Below, piece after piece: positions 17,861 to 27,827 of a stretch of DNA of 64,000 nt. The DNA is taken from positions 5,034-69,033 of the forward strand of contig JBJEHD010000031.1 in the NCBI GenBank assembly GCA_051875715.1, in the 5' to 3' direction. Each line of letters begins with the position of its first letter. Position 1 is the stretch's first letter. This stretch comes from DYCT01 sp051875715. GTDB lineage: Bacteria; Bacteroidota; Bacteroidia; Bacteroidales; Bacteroidaceae. Made by a program: the position numbers and the translations under genes. Below the pieces are notes generated by a model, which saw nothing but the letters and a program-made list of their open reading frames with translations, was not told where the DNA came from and ran no database searches.

Positions 17861-17868
17861 TATTTTTG
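17861..17868 (+). promoter_or_regulatory. Bacteroidota -7 box ahead of the AraC-type regulator
   Basis: TATTTTTG (TAnnTTTG). It overlaps the upstream in-frame start candidate at 17866, which supports the ATG at 17893. Confidence 0.55.
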
Positions 17869-17892
17869 CGCCGCACTGAAATTTCAAGTAAG

Positions 17893-18798
17893 ATGGAAAA
17901 GAAAGACGGAATCCTTCAGGTAGACCTGAATCAAGTAGCGAACAAAAGCCGATTCGACTATATCGACGACGACATTGCCATCTGCCGGATTGGAGAACAG
18001 CCCGAGCAGGACCAGGTGCGCCCCATTCGAACGAACAACATCCTCCTTCTGATTGGCATGACGGGACAGGTACGCGTCCGCATCAACTCCGACGAGATAA
18101 CACTCCAGGCAGGCGAAATCCTCTTCTGCCGTCCCTTCTCCATCATCGACCATGTGGAGCAGACCCCCGACTTCCGCGCCTACGTGTTCTGCCTCAACAC
18201 CCACTCGCTGCGCGGCATCATCCCTGCGGGGCGCGACACCATGGAGCGCATCTTCTTCCTGAGCCGTTGCCAACTGCTGCGCCTGAGCGAACCGATGTTG
18301 CGCCTGCGCGACTGCTACCTGCAACTCATCCACACCCGGCTGCAGATGCCCAACCAGGCCTACCTGCATGAGGTGGTCGGCACCCTGACGCAAGCCATCG
18401 TCTACGAACTCATCGCCGGCATCGAGCGGAGCACGCCCACCCTGTCGGACAACCAGTTGAAACAGGGCGACATCCTGTTCGGCAAGTTCATCCGCATGCT
18501 GGCCAACCAGGACGTTCCCCCACGTTCGGTGGACTATTACGGCAAGGCCCTCTGTGTCACGCCCAAATACCTCTCCACCGTGTGCAAGGCCCTCAGCGGA
18601 AAGACGGCCTCGCAATGGATTAGCGAATGCGTCATGCTACAAATCAAGTACTACCTCCGCTACACCGAACTATCCATCAAGGAGATATCCGAGCGTATGG
18701 AATTCCCCAACCTCTCCTTCTTCGGTAAATACGTCAAGGCCCACCTGGGTATGTCGCCCAAGGAGTATCGCAAGCAGTTGACGGCCGAGGCACGCTGA
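17893..18798 (+). CDS. AraC-family transcriptional regulator
   Basis: A 301-residue regulator. The N-terminal half (about 40-130) looks like a cupin-type sensing domain (RVRINSDEITLQAGEILFCR). The C-terminal 100 residues hold two HTH motifs of the AraC class, with the diagnostic ELSIKEISERMEFPNLSFF and GMSPKEYRK. The ligand is unknown. It lies between glnN and the cobalamin operon on the same strand but has its own promoter motif, and the glnN terminator precedes it, so it is probably a separate unit. It might control either neighbour, but nothing in the sequence proves this. Confidence 0.9.
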   Translation: MEKKDGILQVDLNQVANKSRFDYIDDDIAICRIGEQPEQDQVRPIRTNNILLLIGMTGQVRVRINSDEITLQAGEILFCRPFSIIDHVEQTPDFRAYVFCLNTHSLRGIIPAGRDTMERIFFLSRCQLLRLSEPMLRLRDCYLQLIHTRLQMPNQAYLHEVVGTLTQAIVYELIAGIERSTPTLSDNQLKQGDILFGKFIRMLANQDVPPRSVDYYGKALCVTPKYLSTVCKALSGKTASQWISECVMLQIKYYLRYTELSIKEISERMEFPNLSFFGKYVKAHLGMSPKEYRKQLTAEAR

Positions 18799-18837
18799 CG
18801 TGCAGAAACACCTCGGGAAATCTTCCCCTGGAAAGCC

Positions 18838-18867
18838 TTGCCTTTTCAAAAATCTTTTCTACCTTTG
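18838..18867 (+). promoter_or_regulatory. Promoter of the cobalamin operon
   Basis: TTG at 18838-18840, a 19-bp spacer and TACCTTTG at 18860-18867. Transcription would start near 18874, just ahead of the riboswitch. Confidence 0.75.
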
Positions 18868-18873
18868 CCACGC

Positions 18874-19075
18874 ATTGGTTCGGAAGCCCCATCGTCGGGG
18901 CATGCCGATTAAAAGGGAATCAGGTGCGAATCCTGAACAGTCCCGCTGCTGTAAGTTCCATTCAACCTCAGGTTGCAGACGAACAACCCCATACCACTGG
19001 AATCGTCGTCGAACGCCCATTCCGGGAAGGTGTCTGCCAACAGGAACAAGTCAGAAGACCTGCCATGCACCCATG
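18874..19075 (+). ncRNA. Cobalamin (adenosylcobalamin/B12) riboswitch
   Basis: Contains the conserved B12-box core: GGTGCGAATCC followed by ACAGTCCCGCTGCTGTAA at about 18925-18953, and the 3' conserved stretch AGTCAGAAGACCTGCC at about 19049-19064. A stem ACTAAT...ATTAGT followed by a T-rich run (about 19078-19125) could be the expression-platform terminator. It precedes a lipoprotein, a BtuB-like receptor and a BtuG-like gene, which matches known B12 uptake regulation in Bacteroidota. Confidence 0.95.
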
Positions 19076-19143
19076 CGACTAATGCTTGCGAGGAATGAGA
19101 TTAGTTCACTTATATTTTTTTACTTTTTATTGAAACGCAAAGG

Positions 19144-19866
19144 ATGAAAAAGATTCTTTCCATGGCGGCCATGGCTGCCATCGTGTTGCTGGCATCTTGC
19201 AGCGACGACGACGAACCCCGTACGCTCACCATCAATTTCAATGGTCTGCTGAGCGAGGCCGAGAGTGAATACGTAGGCCCGAAGGACAACCTGCCCGAAG
19301 GCAGTTACTACTACGAGAGCACGTTCACCGACCCTACGGGAACCTGCACCTTCACCCACTATGTGCCCACCTTCGGCAACAACTTCGGCGGTGGTTTCAC
19401 CTACACCAACAAGACCGACGTCACCACGCCCGGCTACACCAACACCAGCGCCATCACGGCCCGGGGTGTGAACGGCGACACTTACCTGACGTGCAACTGC
19501 GACGAGTACAGCCGCAAGGGCGAAATCACGTTGCAGCAGGCCCTCCCCGTGCTGTCGGCCTACTTCACCAACGCCACCTACGCCTACCTGTCCATGCGCG
19601 ACGGCGACGGCTATGCCCGTCAGTTCGGGGCCGAGGACTGGTTCAAGGTCATCGTGACCGGATGGAACGCCTCCGCCGAAACAGGTCGGGTGGAAGTCTA
19701 TTTAGCCAAAGACGGCGTCATCCTGAAAGACTGGCAGAAGGTCGACCTGTCCGGCCTGGGCATCGTGGACAAACTGTCCTTCTCGTTCGCCTCTACCGAC
19801 AACGGCCAGTGGGGCATGAACACGCCCGCCTATTTCTGCATGGACGCCCTTACCTTCGAACGATAA
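19144..19866 (+). CDS. Surface lipoprotein of the cobalamin operon (DUF4465-like)
   Basis: A 240-residue lipoprotein, first gene after the B12 riboswitch. The signal peptide ends in LLASC, and CSDDDE follows the lipid cysteine: the acidic export signal that sends Bacteroidota lipoproteins to the outer face of the outer membrane. The body looks like DUF4465 (beta-sandwich; C-terminal WGMNTPAYFCMDALTFE). It sits 27 bp before the receptor gene. Position and class suggest that it binds corrinoids at the surface, as the BtuH-type accessory proteins do, but membership in that family is my guess. The start is firm because of the signal peptide and the AAACGCAAAGG sequence upstream. Confidence 0.83.
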   Translation: MKKILSMAAMAAIVLLASCSDDDEPRTLTINFNGLLSEAESEYVGPKDNLPEGSYYYESTFTDPTGTCTFTHYVPTFGNNFGGGFTYTNKTDVTTPGYTNTSAITARGVNGDTYLTCNCDEYSRKGEITLQQALPVLSAYFTNATYAYLSMRDGDGYARQFGAEDWFKVIVTGWNASAETGRVEVYLAKDGVILKDWQKVDLSGLGIVDKLSFSFASTDNGQWGMNTPAYFCMDALTFER

Positions 19867-19893
19867 CCATCTCCTGACAAGGGAGATACGACC

Positions 19894-21912
19894 ATGCTCC
19901 GCCACCTCGCCAACCGCCTCACGTGCGCCGGGTCCGTCTGCTTGCTATCTGCCATAGCTTGCGCACAAACCCGCGTCGACACGACGCACACCTACCGGTT
20001 GGACGAGGTGGTCGTGCAATCGTCCGCCCACCGGCAGACCCTCCGCTCCGCCACCCCCTTGCAGACCTTGCAAGCCCAAACCTTGCGGCAAACGGGAGCC
20101 TTTCAAGTGTCCGATGCCGTCAAGCAGTTCAGCGGCGTAGTGGTGAAGGACTACGGCGGCATCGGCGGACTGAAGACCGTCTCCGTACGCAGCCTCGGTG
20201 CCACCCACACCACCGTGGCCTACGACGGCATGCCCCTCTCCGATGCCCAGACCGGCCAGATAGACCTCGGCCGCCTCTCGCTGGACAACGTGGAGAGCAT
20301 CAGCCTGGCCGACGGACAGGCCGACGACCTGCGCCAACCCGCCCGCTTGCTGGCCTCGGCCGGCACCTTGCTGTTGCGTACCCTCCGCCCCACCTTCCGT
20401 CCTGACGAACGTTTCCACACCGAAGCCTCCGTCAAAGCCGGCAGTTTCGGGTTGGTAAACCCCTCGGTCCGGCTCGAAAACAAGTTGGGCCGCCATTTCG
20501 CCTCCACCCTGTCGGCGCAATACCTCGGTGCCGACGGTGCCTACCCCTACACGCTGGACAACGGCACCGCCTCCGAACGCCGCCACCGGGCCAATTCCGA
20601 CGTCAGGACCTGTCAGGGCGAGGCCAACCTCTTCGGCACTTTCGGCACCCGCACCCTGCACCTGAAGTTGTCCTGTTACGACTCCGAACGAGGCCTGCCC
20701 ACCAATATCCTCTACAACACCTATGCCGGCCAGCGCCTGTGGGACCGCCAATACCTGGCCCAGGGTGCCTACGAGCATCGATTCGGCAGCCGTTTCAGTC
20801 TGTCCGCACGCGCCCAATACAACCATGCCCGAACGCGCTATTACGACCCCGCCGTGCTCAACGCACAAGGATTCGACGACAACCGCTACCGCCAGTCCGA
20901 GTACTACCTCTCCACCACCTTACTCTACCGGCCCCTGCCCGCCTTCACCCTCTCCTTGGCCGCCGACGCCGTCGTCCACCATCTCGAGGCCAACCTCGAG
21001 GATTTCGCCACCCCCACGCGCTTACAGATGCTCGCCGCCCTTTCGGCCCGCTATGTCCACGAGCGGCTTACGCTCAGCGCCCACCTCCTCGCCACCCGCA
21101 CCCACGAATGGGTCTGCCGGGGTGCCGCCGCCCCCGACCGTCGGCGTCTGTCCCCCTCCGTGGCCCTGTCGGTGCAACCCTTTGCCTACGACGGACTTCG
21201 CCTCCGCCTGCTCTACAAAGACCTGTTTCGCCTTCCCACCTTCAACGACCTCTACTACGGCCAGGTGGGCACCCGCACCCTCCGCCCCGAAAAAGCCCGC
21301 CAGTGGAGCGGCGGTTTGGTGTGGACTCACCGCACCGACGGCCTGCTTGCTTCGGTGATGGTGCAGGCCGACGCCTTCTTCAGCCTCCTCACGGACAAGA
21401 TTGTGGCCGTCCCGGCCAAGAATCTCTTTGTGTGGAGCATGGTCAACGTAGGGCGCGTCCACTCCAAAGGGACGGAAGCCAACCTGCAGGCCGACCTACG
21501 CCTGCATCCCCGGTGGACGCTGCAGACTTCCGCCGCCTACACCTGGCAGCGCGCCCTCGACAAGACCGACCCCGACCACCTGCCCTACCGCACCACCTAC
21601 AACCACCAGATAGCCTACACACCGCGCCATAGCGGTTCGGTCCGAATCGTCCTGCTGGGTCCCTGGGCCAATCTGGGCTATACGGCCCTCTTTGCCGGCG
21701 AACGATACAGCGACTCCTACAACGCACCCGAGTACCGTCTCGCCCCTTACAGCGAACACAGCCTCAGCCTCTGGCGCGAACAACCCTGGGGCCCCGTCCG
21801 CCTCACCCTGGGGATAGAAATGCTCAACGTGGGCGGCCGTGCCTACGAAATCGTCAAAAACTATCCAATGCCCGGGCGGCAAGTGCGGGCGTCGGTCAAG
21901 ATTCGATATTAA
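19894..21912 (+). CDS. btuB: TonB-dependent outer-membrane receptor, BtuB-like
   Basis: A 672-residue outer-membrane barrel that imports vitamin B12 with energy from TonB. It has a signal peptide (about 1-24), a TonB-box-like segment YRLDEVVVQS, and a plug domain (about 45-150: VSDAVKQFSGVVVKDYGG, VSVRSLG). A 22-strand-type barrel follows, ending in an aromatic residue (KIRY). The assignment to cobalamin rests on the riboswitch and the BtuG-like partner rather than on substrate residues. It is co-transcribed with both neighbours (27 bp and 3 bp gaps). No btuFCD inner-membrane transporter is in the window. Confidence 0.9.
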   Translation: MLRHLANRLTCAGSVCLLSAIACAQTRVDTTHTYRLDEVVVQSSAHRQTLRSATPLQTLQAQTLRQTGAFQVSDAVKQFSGVVVKDYGGIGGLKTVSVRSLGATHTTVAYDGMPLSDAQTGQIDLGRLSLDNVESISLADGQADDLRQPARLLASAGTLLLRTLRPTFRPDERFHTEASVKAGSFGLVNPSVRLENKLGRHFASTLSAQYLGADGAYPYTLDNGTASERRHRANSDVRTCQGEANLFGTFGTRTLHLKLSCYDSERGLPTNILYNTYAGQRLWDRQYLAQGAYEHRFGSRFSLSARAQYNHARTRYYDPAVLNAQGFDDNRYRQSEYYLSTTLLYRPLPAFTLSLAADAVVHHLEANLEDFATPTRLQMLAALSARYVHERLTLSAHLLATRTHEWVCRGAAAPDRRRLSPSVALSVQPFAYDGLRLRLLYKDLFRLPTFNDLYYGQVGTRTLRPEKARQWSGGLVWTHRTDGLLASVMVQADAFFSLLTDKIVAVPAKNLFVWSMVNVGRVHSKGTEANLQADLRLHPRWTLQTSAAYTWQRALDKTDPDHLPYRTTYNHQIAYTPRHSGSVRIVLLGPWANLGYTALFAGERYSDSYNAPEYRLAPYSEHSLSLWREQPWGPVRLTLGIEMLNVGGRAYEIVKNYPMPGRQVRASVKIRY

Positions 21913-21915
21913 GCC

Positions 21916-23046
21916 ATGCCGAAGTTTCTCCTCCCCCTCCTCTTGTGCACCCTGCTGGCCACCACTGCGTGCGACGACGCCATCCGATGGGAGACGTCCG
22001 CCGAGCCGTCCCCCACCCCTTCCGCCGGCGGACTATATATCTTGTGCGAGGGCCTGTTCAACCGGAACAACAGCCTCCTCGCATACTACGACCTCCGCCT
22101 GGGCCTCCACCGTTCGTTTATCGACGACGACCTGCGCGGCTCCGACAAAACCAGTTACGACATGTTCAAGCAGGCCAACGGGCGCAAACTGGGCGACACG
22201 GCCAACGACCTCCAGCGCTACGGCAGCCGCCTGTGGTGCGCCGTCAGCGTGTCCAGCCAGGTCGAAGTGATGGACCTGGGCAGCGGCCGCTCGTTGCGCC
22301 AGATTCCCCTCTTCACCGAGGACGGAGTGGGCCGTCAGCCCCGCTACTTCGCTTTCGAAGGCGGAAAGGCTTACGTCTGCAATTTCGACGGCACCGTGGC
22401 GCGTATCGACACCGCCACCCTCTGTGTCGACGGCCTGGTACGCGTGGGCCGCAACCCCGACGGCATCTGTGCGGCCGCCGGCAAACTATACGTCAGCAAT
22501 TCGGGCGGCTTGGACACCACCCATCCGGACAGCACGGTGAGCGTGGTGGACCTGGAAACCTTTACCGAAGTGCGCCGCCTCACGGTGCGCGAGAACCCCG
22601 GCGCCATCCATGCCGATGGTGCAGGCAACGTATACGTCGTATCGCGCGGCCGGTATGACGAAGGCTTGGCGGACTACGATCCCCGCCTGCATCGGATAGA
22701 CAGCCGTACGGACGAGGTGGTAGAGACGTTCGACTATTCCGCAGTCGATTTCTGCATCAGCGGCTCGCGGGCCTACCTCTATGGCTACGGGCTTGGCGGA
22801 GGAGGCATCCGCGTCATGGACACACGCACGGGCCGCATCATCGACACCGATTTTGTGAAGGACGGCACCCCGTTCGTCCACGTCTATGCGCTTGCTGTCG
22901 ATCCCTCCACAGGCTACGTCTACGTAGCCGATGCGCAACACTATACCACTCCCGGCCTCATCTACGCCTTCACTCCTCAAGGCCAGTGCTGCGCCTGCTT
23001 CGAAGCCAAAGGGCTCAACCCGAATTCGCTCGTTTTCTGGCCTTGA
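21916..23046 (+). CDS. btuG: BtuG-like surface B12-binding lipoprotein (beta-propeller)
   Basis: A 376-residue lipoprotein (signal peptide ending TTAC, then Asp-Asp) built of YncE-like propeller blades, for example GKLYVSNSGG, GNVYVVSRGR and GYVYVADAQHY. In Bacteroides, BtuG caps BtuB from outside and captures B12 with very high affinity. The 3-bp gap after the BtuB-like gene and the shared riboswitch support the same role here. The lipobox is less standard than usual, but the acidic residues after Cys are present. There is no obvious terminator behind it. Confidence 0.88.
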   Translation: MPKFLLPLLLCTLLATTACDDAIRWETSAEPSPTPSAGGLYILCEGLFNRNNSLLAYYDLRLGLHRSFIDDDLRGSDKTSYDMFKQANGRKLGDTANDLQRYGSRLWCAVSVSSQVEVMDLGSGRSLRQIPLFTEDGVGRQPRYFAFEGGKAYVCNFDGTVARIDTATLCVDGLVRVGRNPDGICAAAGKLYVSNSGGLDTTHPDSTVSVVDLETFTEVRRLTVRENPGAIHADGAGNVYVVSRGRYDEGLADYDPRLHRIDSRTDEVVETFDYSAVDFCISGSRAYLYGYGLGGGGIRVMDTRTGRIIDTDFVKDGTPFVHVYALAVDPSTGYVYVADAQHYTTPGLIYAFTPQGQCCACFEAKGLNPNSLVFWP

Positions 23047-23134
23047 TTGGGCAAGAAGGGGAATATTTTCCGCATAACCATTGATTTGGAGATACATACA
23101 CGCTCTTTTTCTGCCCAAGAACATATAGAGCGGC

Positions 23135-23165
23135 TTGATTATGTTCTTTCGTTCGTTTATATTTG
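23135..23165 (+). promoter_or_regulatory. Promoter of the second large adhesin
   Basis: TTG at 23135-23137, a 20-bp spacer and TATATTTG at 23158-23165, giving a leader of about 80 nt. The remainder of the 208-bp gap after btuG shows no gene. Confidence 0.7.
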
Positions 23166-23254
23166 CTCCCATTATTTTAAATACATTTAAGAATATATGG
23201 GAGTTTTCTTAGACTGTTAGTATTCACCAATCAATAACTTTAAAATCAACAGTT

Positions 23255-26200
23255 ATGAAGCGATTTAGTTTAACTTTTCTAACGACCCTTCTCTTGTTTT
23301 TATGGGGGGGTAGTTTGCAAGTGAAAGCGGAATTGGTCAACGAGGCCAACCACTTTGCCTGCACATTTGCCACACAGGCCGAACTCGACCAGTGGACCGC
23401 CATCGACCTCAACGGACGATTCGCCTCCGGCAACAGCAAGAACTTTTGGGAATGGTATGCCGACGGACCTTGCGTACGCTTCCGTGCCGATTCCGGCAAC
23501 AACGGCGACGACTGGCTCATCTCGCCGCTGCTCGGCCTCGTGCCGGGCAAGACCTACACGCTGAGTTTCACCCTCGACTCGCGAGACAACGGGCGGCTGA
23601 AGTTCACCCTCGGAAATGCGGCAACCGTAGAGGCACAGACGTTCCTCATCAAAGACACCGAGACCTATCAAGACGGCACATTCTCTGTCGACTTCACCGT
23701 TCCGGCCGACATCACAACGCCTTACCTCGGCATCTACACCTGCACCGAAGCATGGGAAGAGACCTACCTGTATAAGGTGGAAATCACGGAAAAAGCAACA
23801 ACAGCCGACACATATCACTACGAATGCTCCTTCGCCACACAGGCCGAACTGGACCAGTGGACCGCCATCGACCTCAACGGACGATTCGCCTCCGGCAACA
23901 GCAAGANNNNNNNNNNNNNNNNNNNNNNNNNNNNNNNNNNNNNNNNNNNNNNNNNNNNNNNNNNNNNNNNNNNNNNNNNNNNNNNNNNNNNNNNNNNNNN
24001 NNNNNNCCTGTACCGAAGCATGGGAAGAAACCTATCTCTACAAGGTGGCAATCGACGAGAAAGTCGTAGAAGATACGTATCACTACGAATGTTCCTTTGC
24101 CACACAGGCCGAACTCGACCAGTGGACCGCCATCGACCTCAACGGACGATTCGCCTCCGGCAACAGCAAGAACTTTTGGGAATGGTATGCCGACGGACCT
24201 TGCGTACGCTTCCGTGCCGATTCCGGCAACAACGGCGACGACTGGCTCATCTCGCCGCTGCTCGGCCTCGTGCCGGGCAAGACCTACACGCTGAGTTTCA
24301 CCCTCGACTCGCGAGACAACGGGCGGCTGAAGTTCACCCTCGGAAATGCGGCAACCGTAGAGGCACAGACGTTCCTCATCAAAGACACCGAGACCTATCA
24401 AGACGGCACATTCTCTGTCGACTTCACCGTTCCGGCCGACATCACCACGCCATACCTCGGCATCTACACCTGTACCGAAGCATGGGAAGAAACCTATCTC
24501 TACAAGGTGGCAATCGACGAGAAGGTCGGTGCTCCCGAAGTGAACGACTACTTCTTCACCAACTTTGCTTCGCAGGCCGAATTCGACCAGTGGGCGGCTA
24601 TCGACCTGAACGGTACATTCTCCGGCAAGAACAAATGGGAATGGTATGCCACCGACGTATGCGCCCGCTTCCGTGCCGACTCGAGCCACGAAGGCGACGA
24701 CTGGTTGTTCTCGCCGGCCTTGAGCCTCGTTCCCGGAAAGGAATATGTGGTGAAATTCTTGCTCGATTCGCAAGACAACACCCGCATGAAAGTCACGCTG
24801 GGCACGGATCAGACCGTAGAAGCCCAGACGCTGCTTATCCAAGACACACAGGTGTACGGAAGCGGATATTTCGCTTTCACCTTCACGCCGACCGGTACGG
24901 AAGCCGTAGGCACCTACTACCTTGGCATCCACATCACCAACGAAGGCTGGGAAGAGACTTACCTGAAACTCGTCGAGGTGACGGAGAACAAAGACATGAC
25001 GCTGTCTGTCAGCATGACCGACCAGAACAGCCAGAGTGCCCTCGAAGGTGTCAGCATCACCCTGACAAACGACCCCACCTACCCGACCCAGACCCGTTGG
25101 AGCGACGCGGAAGGCGTGGCCCGCTTCGAGCACCTGACTCCGGGCACGTACACGCTGAATGCCACGAAAGAAGGCTACATCAAGCTGGAAGGCCAGACGG
25201 TCGACATCGTCTACGACGCCAGCGGCCAAGCCACGCTGAACTTGCAACTGGCCGAATACGGCTTCTGCACCGTATCGGGAACCGTTGTTGACGAGAGCAA
25301 CGAACCCGTGGCCCAGGCCACCGTACGCCTGAGCGCCGACAATTCCTACGAGGCCACGACGAACGAGAACGGACAGTTCACGTTTGCCGAAGTGCCCCGT
25401 CCGCAGACCTACACGCTGACGATTGCCAAGAAATACAAGAGCACCCACACCCAGGAGGTCGCCCTGAAGAACTTCCAGGAAGACCTGGGCAGCATCGTGC
25501 TGAAAGACTTCGTGAGCACGCCGGCCAACCTCTGCGCCGACGAAACGGAGAAAGGCATGTTCCTCTCGTGGATGATGCCCGTGGCCGAGAAGGAATTCGC
25601 ACGCGACAACGGCATCTACAGCGGACTCTACCAGTTCAACAACGAAGACGGCTACGTACAAGTCGGGACCGTGTTCAAAGAGCCGATGGTCGTAGAGAAG
25701 ATGACCTGGGCCATCGCCGACATGAAAGAGGGCATCTTGATTGACGCCTATGTCTACCTCATCAACAAAGACGGCTCGTTCAGCATCACGCCGGCCTACA
25801 CGGCCAAGGAAATCCCGAGCCACAACTACGACTTCGAAGGAGACATCATCTGGACCGAACACACGCTGACCGAACCGGTTGTAGCCCCCTACGGCTGCAT
25901 CGTGGCCATCGGACGCGAACGCACCATCAGTATCCCCAACGACGGACAGAACAACGGCCACAACGTGCTTGGCGCCGACCTGGACAAGAGCGGATGGGGC
26001 GAATCGGGCGTAAGCAACTTCTTCATCCGTGCCGCCGGACAGACGATGGTGGCCGATCTCGAGGCTACGGCCGTTGCACAACGGGCCGCCATGAAATGTG
26101 CTCCGCAAGCCCGCTTGGCCGCACCGGCCGAAACGAGCGCGACGGAAACCCCGTTCCACTTCAACCTCTGGCGCTTTGCTACGGCCGATGCCGACAACCA

Positions 26201-27689
26201 AGAAGCCTGGACGAACCTGGCCTCCGACGAGAAAGACCTCTTCTACGTCGACATGACCTACAACGGCCTGGCATCCGGCACCTACCAGTATGCCCTTCAG
26301 GCTGTCTATGACAACGGCAAGCAGACGGAAATCATCCTGTCCGACATCGTTGAAAAGCAAGTCTATACGAAGGTGACCGTGAAGATTTACGGCAATACGG
26401 CCATTGACTTCACCGACGGAACCGTCATCTCGCTCATCAACTCGTCAGACGAGGCATACACCTACTCGGCCGTAGTCAAGGGCGGCATCGCCCAGTTCGA
26501 CAAGGTACGCAAGGGCGTGTACATCGTCACGGCCTACAAGGAAGGATTCAAGCCCGTCACGAAAGACGGCAACTTCTTCGACCTGAAAGACCAGTACCAA
26601 ATGGCTTTCGGCATGGAATTGGATCCGAAGGCTCCGTTCAACCTCCGCGCCGAGGCTCAAGCCGGAACGGCCAACGTCGTGCTGAGCTGGAACGAAAGCA
26701 CGCGCCTCTTCGACGACTTTGAAGGCATGGAAGACTTCGCCGTCAATCCGGCAGGCGAACTGGGATGGACCTACGTGGACGGCGACCAGTGTCCGACCAT
26801 GGGCATCCAGCAATGCCAGGCCAACCCCTACCCGAACATGTTCGGCCAGATGGCCTTCATCGCCTTCAACCCGTCGGCCACCCAGCCGGCCATGACCGAC
26901 TACCTGGTGCCCTTCAGCGGCAACAAGGTGTTGGCCTCCATTGCTCCGGGCAACAACGCCCAGAACGACGACTACCTGTTCTCGCCGGCCTTGTCGTTCG
27001 ACGCCGACTTCACCCTCTCCTTCATGGCATCGGCCGGATTCTACGGACTGTTCGGCCGTGAAGAGTTCATGGTGGGCTACTGCACCGAAACGGCCACGAC
27101 GGACAACATCACCTGGCTCACGGAAGAGCCGGAAAGCGTGAACGGTGTCTGGACGGCCTTCTCCTACACGCTGCCGAAAGAAGCCAAGCACGCCGTCATC
27201 CGCTGCGTGTCGACGCAACGCTACTTCTTCCTGCTCGACGACATCGAAATCGGCCAGGCCGAACCGGAGACCTTCTACATGGCTTCGTTCAACATCGAAC
27301 TGGACAACGAGGCATACGCGACGACCAACCAACGCTCCATCGTCCTGCAAGGGCTGGAAGAGGGCAAGCACATCGCCCGTGTACAGGCCGCCTTCCCGAT
27401 GAGCGACAACAGCCGTCTGTACTCCGACTTTGTTGAACTGGTGTTCAAGGTGGACGCTGCCGACGGCATCAGCACCGCCTGCGGCACCGCCCTCTTCGTA
27501 CAAGAAGAGCAGGCCATCGTAGCCGGAGAAGCCACCGACGTGATGGAGATGTTCGACGTGCAAGGCCGCTCGTGCGGTTCCTGCCAAGCCAACGGACGCA
27601 TCTCCACGCAAGACTTGAACGCCGGTGTCTACCTGCTGAAACTCCGTGTAGGCGAGCAGACGCGCTACCGGAAGGTCGTAATCCGATAA
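23255..27689 (+). CDS. Giant T9SS adhesin with near-identical tandem cleaved-adhesin domains (assembly gap inside)
   Basis: One gene interrupted by 100 N. Signal peptide at about 1-26. At least four cleaved-adhesin/anchor-J domains of about 155 residues follow; the first three are almost identical (each with TQAELDQWTAIDLNGRFASG and SGNNGDDWLISPLLG), the fourth (from about 24540) diverged. Then come two carboxypeptidase-regulatory-like domains, a fibronectin-like middle, a further anchor-J domain (about 26715-27270) and a T9SS tail ending RKVVIR. The reading frame appears to shift across the gap, but replacing the N run with the 297 bp present in the first repeat restores a single frame (about 1543 residues). 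It is a paralogue of the protein at 9636-12830 and probably a surface-exposed binding protein of unknown ligand. Confidence 0.85.
23350..24525 (+). repeat. Near-identical 462-465 bp in-gene tandem repeats
   Basis: The string GAACTCGACCAGTGG (one base changed in the second copy) recurs at 23381, 23846 and 24111. Where both copies are visible, the first and third match almost base for base over more than 400 bp. The second copy is truncated by the assembly gap. The true copy number cannot be known from this window. Confidence 0.9.
23907..24006. other. Assembly gap (100 N)
   Basis: A run of exactly 100 N, a conventional placeholder length. It falls inside a near-identical tandem repeat, which explains the failed assembly. 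Alignment to the first repeat predicts at least 297 missing bases, or that plus whole repeats. Confidence 0.98.
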
Positions 27690-27747
27690 CCCTCCACCCT
27701 GTCCGGACGCCGGCCTTCGGGCCGCATCCGGCAGGACGACGCCCAAC

Positions 27748-27791
27748 AGAAAGCCCCGACCGCCTTCATCGGCAGCCGGGGCTTTCTTTAT
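27748..27791. terminator. Bidirectional terminator between the adhesin and epimerase genes
   Basis: AGAAAGCCCCG (27748-27758) pairs perfectly with CGGGGCTTTCT (27777-27787), flanked by A and T runs. It lies between convergent genes. Confidence 0.88.
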
Positions 27792-27827
27792 CCCAAAACG
27801 GTAATGCGCAAACGGAAGCGGAGGATG

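Noticed and set aside
23255..25291. Genuine frameshift or two separate genes in the second adhesin
   Set aside because: The frame change coincides with the 100-N placeholder; restoring the 297 bp predicted from the first repeat joins the frames.
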